A stretch of DNA of 17,424 nucleotides from Ettlia oleoabundans (Eukaryota; Chlorophyta; Chlorophyceae; Chlamydomonadales), in NCBI GenBank assembly GCA_019693395.1, contig JAAMXP010001638.1:16430-33853 (forward strand), written 5' to 3'. This document shows positions 9,573-17,424 of this stretch, piece by piece. Made by a program: the position numbers and the translations under genes. Each line of letters opens with the position of its first letter. Position 1 is the stretch's first letter. The notes under the pieces are model-generated. The model saw nothing but the letters and a program-made list of their open reading frames with translations. It did not search any database and was not told the DNA's origin.

Positions 9573-12417
9573 ATGATAAAACAGGCCACGCCACGTTGTT
9601 TTGCTGGAGCAGGGACATCCCCATTTACTGCACAAAGCCACCACCATGTTTCTTTTGCAGTACGACAGGGGCGAAGAACATTCCAACCACCAAGCGCGGC
9701 ACCTGGTGGAAAGTCTGAGGCAGGGGATGATGCCCCACGGCCGCAGGTGCCGCCACCGCCTGCCAGCGGCGGCAACCCGGTGCCGCTGCAGCTTAGCGAG
9801 CGTGCCTTAGCCATAAGCAGCGCTGCCGCGTCCTCACAAGCGACGGCAGAACAAGCTGTGCACATCAGACACAGCAGCAGCAGCACCACCAGCAGCAACA
9901 GCGAGGGAGGAGTGGGCAAGTGGGCCGAGCAGTACCGAGCGCAGCGCACCGATGCAGCGAGCTGCAGCAGCAGCAGCAACAGTAGCAGCAGCAGCAGTGG
10001 TGGAGGCGCAACTGGTACAGCATCAGCCTCCGGGCAGTTTCTGTTGCCGGTGATGACTCTTAGCAAGTGCAAGCTACCTACCGAAAGCGTCCCGCTTCAA
10101 ATTTTTGAGCCGCGGTACAGGTGGGGTGCACAACCTATAACGCTGCTGGGGTGATCCAGCCCAGCGATGTTGACTTGGTTCCACCCTCCTTTTGGGCCCA
10201 GGTCGGCCCGACCTCCCACCTGCAGCCCTGAAGCAACCTCACCGATGTCCTTGTTCAGCTCACAGCCACATCCTGCACAGCCGTGCCTGTGCACCCCTTG
10301 ACCCCCGCAGGCTGATGTTCAAGCTCATCAACACCAGCAAGAGCCGGCGGTTTGGGGTGGTGCTGGCGGACAAGGGCAGCGGCATGATGGAGAGCGGTGA
10401 GCGAGCGGCGACAGCCACCGCACCCTAAGCCCACTATCCTGCTTTGCATGTATGGCCAAAGAAATGCATGCATGTTCCGGTTCCAATCAGGGCGGCTGCA
10501 CGAAGCAGACAGTTCATGCCACTGTGATGCTTGATTGTTGCACCTCAGCTTGCACCTTTAGTTCCAGAATGCCTATTCTTCCACCAAAACACCGTTCTGT
10601 TATGCCTTGAAACCCACTCGGGTTGCCCCATCTGACCCTCCAGAATCGATCTGATAAAAACCGCACTCCCCACCCCACCCCCCACCCCACCCCACCCCGC
10701 CTCTGCCATTACCTCCCTCTGCAGTCGGGGCGCTGTGTGAGCTGACGCACTTTGTGACGGTGCCTGAGCGACGCCGGCTGTTCATAAACTGCCGCGTGGT
10801 GGGGCGCTTTGAGACCCAGGGCATCGTTTGCGACAAGCCCTTCCTGGCAGGCAAGCGCCAGCTGGCACCTCCACTCCACAGCAACGACGCCCTGCTTCCC
10901 CTGCAATGTGGCGTGGACGTCAGGGTTGAAGCCTATCCTGTGCGGGAGCCTGTCATGGACGAGGTTGGCTGCTCAGACCTTGCGCCCACGCCCGCACCGA
11001 CATGCACATGTGCACCCACGTTTGCACGCACGCACGCTGGCGCCCTTTGTTCCTCCCTCCCTCGTTGCCCCATGTGCAGTGCTGGCCAGGGGGTACAGCG
11101 ACCAGGCACCCGCTGACCTGGCGGATCAGGTGCAGCTGGCGGCGCTTGAGCGGCGTGTGTGGGACACAATGCTGGAGATCAAGCGCCTCGCCAGCAAGCT
11201 GTTTGTGGGAGGGGAGAAGCTAGGTGGGTGGGTTGTTTCCCGGGGCCATGGCTTCATTGTAACTTGCCTTGTGCCTTGTGGCTTCCTGGTAATGCGCCTT
11301 GTAATAAGGCAAATTACAATAATGGCGTGTACCTTGCCTTATTTCCTTGCTTCGATTGTAGCACTTCAGCATGTGCAAACTGCGCAGGCTCCAACATGGC
11401 TTTGTCCCTGGAAGCTGTCACTGCGGCAGGAGCCCCCAGCTATACACAGCACCACACGCCTCCTTGCCTTTCGTTCTGCTGCTCCTAGCGCTGCCTGCTT
11501 CATTTCTATCTTTTCTCCTTCCTCCTTGTCAATTGTGCCCAGGCAACGACATCTTCAGCCTTGAGACGCGGCGCTGGAGCCCTGATGCAGCCACACGTGC
11601 CGGGGTGCCCACAGCCCCGGGCGCGGACCCCACCCTCATGCAGATGGTGCAGATGGCGGGGCTGCTGGGGGAGGAGGGGACCATGGCAGAACGCACTACA
11701 GAATACCTCTGTTCTGGCAAGTGATGGTGATAATTGTCTGTGCTAACCATCATGATGGTGAAAGGTTGTTTGAGTGACGTGCAGCGACAGTTCTTCGACA
11801 GTGTACGGCACCTTGGCGTGTGCGTCTCCACCCGTATAAATGCGGGCCCACTACCTTGCATAATTTGCCGGCGTGTGGCAGCAGCCAGAAGTCGAGCGGG
11901 CACTACTCCCTGACTTGCAAGCTTCACCTTCAGCCGCCTCTTGCCTGCTTGCCCACCCGATGCACTCCATCTTGCCTGCCCTTTCCCTTTCGACAGATGC
12001 GCTGCGGCAGGTGAGCGAGGATGAGCGGCGAGAGAGGTTCAGCTTTGCGCTGGCACGCGGCCTGGGCATGGAGCCAGAGCGACTGCAGCAGCTCCTATAC
12101 ACACAGGTAATCAAGTATATTGCGAGGCGACATCTTCTTGCTGCAACCTGTCTGATTTGTACTTTCTAGAGTATTTTTGACTCTGGGTTTGTTGGTGGTG
12201 GCCTCTGTGGCTTGCTGTTTTTATCGCACCCAACCTCGCCCCCAGCCCGTTCCAAGTTCACGGCTTTACAATAACTCGAAGCATTGCTTGTTGTTGCTGT
12301 GCTGCCTGCTGCTCTACGGTGCAGGACACGTGTGAGCGCCTGCGAGCGGTTGAGGCCCACATGCTGGAGGGGCGGGCGTGGCTGGCGGCGCGGAGCACCC
12401 TGCAGGATATGTTCTGA
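9573..12417 (+). CDS. Lon N-terminal (substrate-binding) domain protein, likely plastid
   Basis: Seven exons: 9573-10120, 10311-10396, 10725-10967, 11080-11223, 11543-11716, 11997-12106 and 12325-12417, giving 465 residues. Residues 1 to about 155 are a transit-peptide-like and low-complexity Ser/Ala/Gly region. The Lon N-terminal (PUA-like) domain starts at LPVMTLSKCKLPTESVPLQI, then FEPRYRLMFKLI, RRFGVVLADKGSG, GALCELTHFVTVPERRRLFI and GRFETQGIVCDKPF. It ends in helices around LERRVWDTMLEIKRLASK and RRERFSFALARGLGMEPERL. There is no AAA+ ATPase or Ser-Lys protease domain, so it resembles plant 'Lon substrate-binding domain' proteins of unknown function rather than a protease. The 11717 intron has a GC donor (GCAAGT). 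The 10967 donor is weak and was chosen for frame. Residues 272-290 look like an insertion compared with the family. Confidence 0.8.
9961..10000 (+). repeat. AGC-rich triplet tract (poly-Ser) in Lon-domain exon 1
   Basis: Repeated AGC codons, broken by AAC and AGT, encode a Ser-rich run directly before the Lon domain. A second, shorter AGC tract lies around 9872-9905. Both are coding microsatellites in the linker after the presumed transit peptide. Confidence 0.8.
10397..10724 (+). other. Intron 2 of the Lon-domain gene
   Basis: It joins GAGAGCG|gtgagc to the acceptor ctctgcag|TCGGGG. No exon is seen in it. It contains the C-rich array at 10666-10700 shortly before the acceptor. Confidence 0.65.
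10666..10700 (-). repeat. CCCCA-repeat / potential G-quadruplex tract
   Basis: The plus strand reads as repeated CCCCA and CCCCACC units. The complementary strand therefore carries at least five runs of four or more G separated by single bases, a classical quadruplex pattern. It lies in the intron just upstream of the 3' splice site, where it also serves as pyrimidine-rich sequence. Confidence 0.6.
11224..11542 (+). other. Intron 4 of the Lon-domain gene
   Basis: It joins AAGCTAG|gtgggt to the acceptor gtgcccag|GCAACG. No coding sequence is recognised. It contains two sense TGTAA words (11257-11261 and 11300-11304) and small inverted repeats. Confidence 0.65.
11299..11340. repeat. Nested inverted repeats in Lon-domain intron 4
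   Basis: TTGTAAT (11299-11305) pairs with ATTACAA (11313-11319) across a 7-nt loop. AAGGCAA in that loop (11306-11312) can instead pair with TTGCCTT (11334-11340). The two hairpins are mutually exclusive. The first hides a TGTAA word. It may be a remnant of a small palindromic element or chance. Confidence 0.45.
11717..11752 (+). other. GC donor followed by a hairpin
   Basis: The intron 11717-11996 starts with GCAAGT, the consensus GC-AG donor. The alternative GT three bases on breaks the frame. TGATGGT (11722-11728) and ACCATCA (11746-11752) form a perfect 7-bp inverted repeat beginning five bases after the splice site. Confidence 0.6.
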
Positions 12418-13070
12418 CCCGGGCCCGGTTGGCTGCCTAGCGGGACACCTTGTGGTACCGCTGATACCGCATTAACTTATTGTATACAGTGCTGCTCCCA
12501 TCTGCACTTGTGCTCTGGCTGGACCGATTGGCCGGCTGCCTAAATGGATGTCTCTGCCACGGCGAATTGCTGTACAGCATCCTTTTGTCTCCTGCCTGGC
12601 CGCTTTGCGCGCGGTAGCAGTACACCCAGGACATGGTGTAACCAGCACATTCATGTTACCATTTGTAGAGTGTCAGCGGTTCACTGAGGTCGTTGTATAG
12701 GGCTGCATGTAGGCATCAACGTCACGCACCCAGAGCACACAAACATAACCGCAAACATTGAGTGTTCACACTGGCACGCTGCAGCAATGGCTGTTGTTGG
12801 ATGGCATGGCCAACGGGCGGCTGCAAATGCAAGTTGCAGCAACGAGAAATGTGACTGTGTGGTCCTAAAGTGGAGGACGGTCCTGGAGTTTGTGAGAAAA
12901 CAAGACAAGCTGATGCACACTGCAAGTGCCAATTAGTCATCTAAGTTAGTTAGACGCGAAAGGAAGTTGCGCCTGCTGAGCAGCCAGCGTCATTTCCCTG
13001 CCTATTGATGCGATGATGGCGCTGAATCTGCCGCTTTTTCAAAGGCTGTGACGGTCCCCTCCCTGCCAGG
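12418..13070. other. Convergent intergenic region / 3' UTRs
   Basis: This lies between the stop of the Lon-domain gene (+) and the stop of the receptor kinase (-). Only short open frames without protein features occur. A TGTAA at 12637-12641 suits the Lon-domain mRNA; no equivalent was seen on the kinase strand. Confidence 0.6.
12637..12641 (+). terminator. Candidate TGTAA poly(A) signal for the Lon-domain gene
   Basis: The word lies about 220 nt after the stop codon, a reasonable distance for an algal poly(A) signal. The support is the pentamer and its position only. Confidence 0.5.
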
Positions 13071-16000
13071 TCAGCCCCCCTCATGCAATGAGCCGCTGGC
13101 GTGCCTGCCAACAAGCAGCCCCATCCGCTGCAGTTGCCCCAGCTGCTGTAGAAGTTGCTTGGCGGTTGGGCGCTGCTGCGGGTTCGAGGCGGTGCAGCGG
13201 GCTATTAGGTCTGCGACCTCTTGGGGGCACTCCTGCGGCACGTGGGGCGCCCGCAACCGCCCACGGCTGGGTTGCTCCCCAGTCACAATTTCCCAGAGCA
13301 CCTGCGGCAGCGCCAGTGCAGGCATGCACACGCACTGGAAGCAGTACAGTATACAGGTACGTGTACGGTACCTCCTAGTCCACAGAGAGCCAATGGCTGC
13401 ATCAGCTGAGTATCAAGGTGTGACAAGACAGGAATCGGTGTATACGGAAGACAGGAGGCTAGTGTGGCGCAGGCAGGCAGGAAGCTGGGCATGCAGTGTG
13501 GCAAGCAGAGGGCAAGAACACGGGCAGCAGGCCCACCACTCCGTATGAGAAGATGTCGACAGAGGCGGTACACTGCTGCCCCAGCAGTACCTCGGGAGCG
13601 GCCCTGCAGGGGCGTGGGGGGGCAAGGNNNAGCTCAGTGGACCGCGCTACCGCCATGCCAACTGAAAATGAGGTGGTGTGCTGATGCACAGCCGCTTGCC
13701 CACAACACTGTGCATGCACAGGCTGTCAAGAGTACTGCTGTTGCCAAGCAAGCATGAATGGAGCCAGCAGGGCGCATAGCAAGGGCATCGAGGTGCAAAA
13801 CAACCTCCACCCACCCACCAGGCGTATGTGCCCACAGTGGGGGACACGCCTGACAGGAATGTGCGGGTCTGCATCACCGCCACACCCACATCACCCAGTT
13901 TGGCGGCTCCTGAGGCAGTCAGCAGCACCTACACGGTCAAACACGCATCGGGATGGCAGGGGGGCATAGGACAGCCAGGGAAGTTGGTGGGCGGGGAGTG
14001 ACACGTGGTTGGCAGCAAGGGGCACGGCAGCAGCGGCCAAAGAACCTATGCATGTGCAGTGCCTCTGGCTGCTCAGGAACAGCTGCCTGGAAGAAAAGCC
14101 TGATCTGTTCTGTTGCTATATAACTCACATTTGATGATTTCACGTCCATATGTACAAACCCCTACAACAACACAGGGATTGACCACACACTTTCGAACAA
14201 TTGTCAGCCAATCGCTGCACAAGCACCAGCGGCGTAAGCGGTCTCTGATGTCACCGAGCGGCAGAGGCAGTGCCGAGGGCGCAAGCTAAACAGCCAATCT
14301 GCGCCCTGTGTTGCACTCAACCAAAACATTTGCCAAGTGCGCTACGTTTGAGGACCTGCTCAGCAGCACAGCAAGCACAGCAGAGCCTGACCCCGCACCA
14401 GCCACGGCGCTACTCTCACCGTCACCTTAGAGTGTAGGTAGTTGAGGGCTCGGGCCAGGTCCAGGGCAACACGGCGGCCCAACCGATACCAGCCAAACAG
14501 GCGCTGCCGGGTGCCTGTGGCAGTGAGGGAGAGGGCGTGGAACAGGTCCCGCCCCTCACACAGCTCCAGCAGCAGCACACCCTTGTCACCAGCCACTGCC
14601 ACACCCACAAACCCAACTACTGCAGCATGGCGCAGCTGGTGTAAGCGTACTGCCTCCTGCAGGGGGTCCGTAGGCGTGGGCACGCCCAAAGATGGAAAGA
14701 GGGATCAAGGTAGCAGAATGCTGCTACACAAACGCTTGCAGTGATTCTTCTCAAAGAGACGTTGCCCTTTGTTGATAGCCACCAGCTTGCTCACAGCCCC
14801 CCACCCAGGGCACCACCCTGCTGCTTCCAGCATCCTCACGCAACCGCCTCAAGCTTGACCCATGCACAGGGCCCACCCGCACAAAGGTACGTTGCCGCTC
14901 GGGATTGGTCCCAACCTCAATTTCCTTGGCTGCCACGTACTCCCCATTGAAGATGGCTTTGTACACCTTGCCACTGCAGATGAAGCAATGCATCGCACGG
15001 GGTCGAGGCGCACGCCAGATCAGCACAGTTGTTTGTTGCAAAGCACAAGAACGCACCTTTGTGGTACCAGGTCGCCGACCCTCTAGTAAAACGCCGACCT
15101 TCATGAGAATCCACAGGCATGCCGACAGTTGTATGTTGTAGCGCATGGGTGCAGCACACAAGCGTGGCCGGCCGCACCTGGCCCCTGAGCCAATCTCATG
15201 CAGCTTTCCATTGGGCAAGCGGCAGTAGGTGATGCTGCATGGCTCCACCACAAAATCCGCAAGGCCAGGCGGCAGGTGCGCCGCCGACAGCTGCTGGGGC
15301 TGTTGCGTTGGTGGGGTTGCCCCCTGCCGGGCGTCAGCCGCATGAGATGCAGCGGTGTCTTGATCGATTACCAACTGCACAAGCTCCGGCAGCACCACAG
15401 ACTCCTCGGCTGGTAGCTGTACGCTGGCTTCCAAAGCTATCTCAGAGTTGGGCTGTGCTGGGGTGCCAGCCAGCGACTGTTGTGGGCTCAGGCTGCGGAG
15501 GGTGGACGCCTCACTCGAAATACCGCCTGCTTCCAAGGCGCAGGGCGACATGTTGAATTCCACAACCGCTGCTGGCGCCACACCTTCTGCCTCTGCCGGC
15601 TTCCCTGCTGCCCCTGTGGGCTCGCCACATGCAATGCCGCGATCCGAGGCCCCACTCTTACTCCTCGTGTGGCAAAGGCGGTGCCGTTGGCGGCGCCGGA
15701 AGGCCCATGCAGTGATGCCCGCCAACACGGCTACGGCAGCCGTGCTGCCCACTGCTACCCCTGCTATCTCTCTAGCTGACAGGGCGGCTGAAGCGCCCTG
15801 GTTGGGGTTGTTACGGAGGTATAGCAGCCCTGCACCAGGGTAAAGCAAGACCATGTCTAAATGTGGCCCACGCCCAGGACATGTTGGTGGCACTGGGATG
15901 CTCTGGGTGGAAACACGGCATGCTGTAGGTCAAGTCGGTTCTGCCACGTCACCATGCCATGTCACCATCTATGCAGGAATGCAGCAGCAGCACCAGTGGG

Positions 16001-17271
16001 GTTCCACAGGATGGCGCTCGAGTTTGAGTGGTGCTTGAAGATGCCTAAGCTGCCGCCGCCTCCATACACACCCTCTGCAGGCAGGGGCTTTTCCACAACA
16101 CCAGACTGAGAGGCTGTGCTCCGGCTGGATCCAGGCCAACTAAACCGGCATCCCACATATATAGGCACAGTTGTAGCGAACAAGTACCGCACTGTGGTCT
16201 TGCAGCGAGCACAAGGGCAGGGTTAGGGTGGCTTTGTACCCCTGCATCATCCCGGCCTGCCGCACGTTGTTTCATGATGAAGGCGGTGCACTGGGAGTCT
16301 TGGTCGCAGAAGCTGGCCAGCTGTTGGGGCGCTCCTTGACGCACACACTCCTGGATCTCAGGCCTGCGGCGGGGCAGGCAGCATGAGTGAGCAGAGATGG
16401 AAGTGCAGAGGTGTGAAAGGCGTGAGTAGGCATAGCACGCAGCGTGGTTTGTCGCGCATAGCAGGCACAGCATGGTACGGGAGTGCACCGCGCACTGCTC
16501 TGCCAGCCCTGAGTGCCTGGTGTGGTGTCCAAGCACTGCATCATACCCAGTGCTGTGACACTGCGGTACAAGTATGGCAGGCGCAGTACCTGAGTGACTC
16601 CTGGCATGAGAACCGGCCGTAGGTGAAGAGACCCATGCCTGGCAGCAGGGTGTAGCCGGGCAGCTGTTGAGCAGTGGTCACGATGGGGCCGCCGGATTGG
16701 AAAGGAACGTGGGGCCCCTTGGCCACGAGAGCAGCGGGGTACGCAACTGACGGCTCAATGATGGTCTGAAAGCGCAGCTGGCACTGGTGCTGCGCCAGCT
16801 CCAGCACCACCCCATCCTCAGTCTCCAGGCGGCAGCCGCCTGCCTGGCCGCACCAGTTGAAGCAGTTGCAGGTGCTGGGCGTGCTTGTGGCATTGAGGGG
16901 TGTGGCACCCGGTGGGTTGGCGCCCCACAGGCGGCATGTGCGGCAGCACCCTTCTGCTGAGGGCTCTGTAAGGGTGGTCACCTGCACAGGGCACATGCAG
17001 TGCATGCGGCTGCATTCTCTCACTACCAGTGGCGTGAGCCCTCGCAATAACTTTAGTCAGTGTGTAGCAGCCCTTGTGTCGGCTTAATGCAGCAGCCGGC
17101 TCAAACACCAGCATGGCCAACAGCAGATGAGCCAGGTGCAGCTGACAGTATCAACAACGCCCCCCACACCGGCAGGGGCCCTGCCACAGAAAGCTTGAGG
17201 CTCCATTTGTGTATACCTTTCAGGCACGCACCTCGACGCCGTCTATTGCGGCGTTCCTGCCTATGAAGCAT
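13071..17271 (-). CDS. Receptor-like Ser/Thr protein kinase with Cys-rich ectodomain (TKL-like)
   Basis: Eleven exons: 17271-17109, 17016-16590, 16363-16240, 16198-15994, 15829-15178, 14973-14877, 14656-14426, 14161-14129, 13928-13819, 13603-13537 and 13301-13071; 779 residues, phases matching. A basic start and the hydrophobic LSVAGPLPVWGALLILSAA look like a signal peptide. The ectodomain to about 325 has 16 Cys; FCDQDSQCTAF recalls PAN/apple-type patterns, weakly. The single membrane helix is about 328-350 (IAGVAVGSTAAVAVLAGITA), followed by RRRQRHR and a low-complexity juxtamembrane region. The kinase has GSGASGKVY (520-528), VAAK (Lys540), Glu557, HMDVKSSN (Asp639), GDVG (Asp657), APE and an end typical of TKL kinases (TGEQPSRGRLR, PQQRPTAKQLL). 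All catalytic residues are present; HMD replaces HRD. Ligand and pathway are unknown. First two exons, their junction, and the 16199-16239 intron are tentative; further 5' exons may lie beyond the window. Confidence 0.8.
13628..13630. other. Three ambiguous bases (NNN)
   Basis: Three Ns occur in the kinase intron 13604-13818, 25 nt upstream, on the gene strand, of the exon carrying the APE motif. They are outside the exons of the model, so the protein is unaffected unless the gap hides more sequence. Confidence 0.95.
16199..16239 (-). other. Putative very short intron (41 nt) in the kinase ectodomain
   Basis: The donor GCAGGG|gtacaa and acceptor gctgcaag|ACCACA restore the frame between two Cys-containing ectodomain blocks. 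Without splicing, translation leaves the frame that contains SLGIFKHHSNSSAILWNPTG. The length is near the lower limit for spliceosomal introns and the acceptor is not the usual CAG. Confidence 0.4.
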
Positions 17272-17424
17272 CCCTGCCAGGAGCTGTTGGCTGCTGTCTC
17301 CTCCGCTGTGGGGAGTATGGTGGTGCCATCGTCTCTGTAGAGGTGTGTGGCGGTCTGACAGGCACACATGCGTGTATCAAGCAGTCAAGCAGAGCGGTCA
17401 GGCGGGGGAGGGTGGCGCGTGGGG
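17272..17424 (-). other. Upstream flank of the kinase gene
   Basis: This short stretch lies 5' of the proposed kinase start. The frame stays open upstream of that start to 17367, so the real start may be further up. No promoter element was recognised. Confidence 0.3.

Noticed and set aside
14360..15893. The kinase-region open frames as separate one-exon genes
   Set aside because: They read into introns at their ends. Splicing joins them into one kinase with ordered motifs and matching phases.
16045..16536. A 163-codon minus-strand frame as the ectodomain reading
   Set aside because: Its last third leaves the frame that contains the block leading into the membrane exon and ends in a stop; the two-exon model fits better.
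1..17424. Bacterial operon, phage, tRNA or rRNA content
   Set aside because: All coding signals are broken by spliceosomal introns, and no ribosome-binding sites, tRNA cloverleaf or rRNA signatures were seen by eye.

Overview
The window looks like nuclear DNA of a green alga (Chlorophyta). It is GC-rich and intron-dense, with GT-AG introns and some GC-AG ones. TGTAA, the usual green-algal poly(A) signal, lies downstream of two genes. Gln-, Ser-, Gly- and Ala-rich low-complexity stretches sit inside proteins, and four of the five gene products resemble plant or algal families. I saw no bacterial operon, rRNA, tRNA, CRISPR array, transposon or viral gene. I cannot place the organism more precisely than chlorophyte.

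Layout, left to right. (1) 103-1176 (+): last four exons of a TAB2/DUF1092 protein, the chloroplast psaB translation factor family; its 5' part lies outside the window. (2) 2328-6957 (-): a complete ten-exon NIN-like (NLP/NIT2-type) RWP-RK transcription factor of 925 residues. (3) 7814-9328 (-): a four-exon, probably plastid-targeted rhodanese-like protein of 279 residues. (4) 9573-12417 (+): a seven-exon protein of 465 residues with a stand-alone Lon N-terminal domain, divergent from the rhodanese gene across 244 bp. (5) 13071-17271 (-): an eleven-exon receptor-like kinase of 779 residues with a signal peptide, Cys-rich ectodomain, one membrane helix and a TKL-like kinase domain. It is convergent with gene 4.

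Exon models were built by hand from splice sites and conserved protein sequence. All junctions keep frame, but two are weak: one in the Lon-domain gene (10967/11080) and one very short intron in the kinase gene (16199-16239). The 5' exons of the kinase are also tentative.

The genes do not form one pathway. Three products are probably or certainly plastid proteins (TAB2, rhodanese, Lon-domain), one is a nuclear nitrogen regulator and one is a surface receptor. I found no convincing new multi-gene system. The most unusual items are the Cys-rich receptor kinase, the NLP protein with a 5-codon microexon and no PB1 domain, the GC-AG introns, and several repeats and structured elements inside introns.
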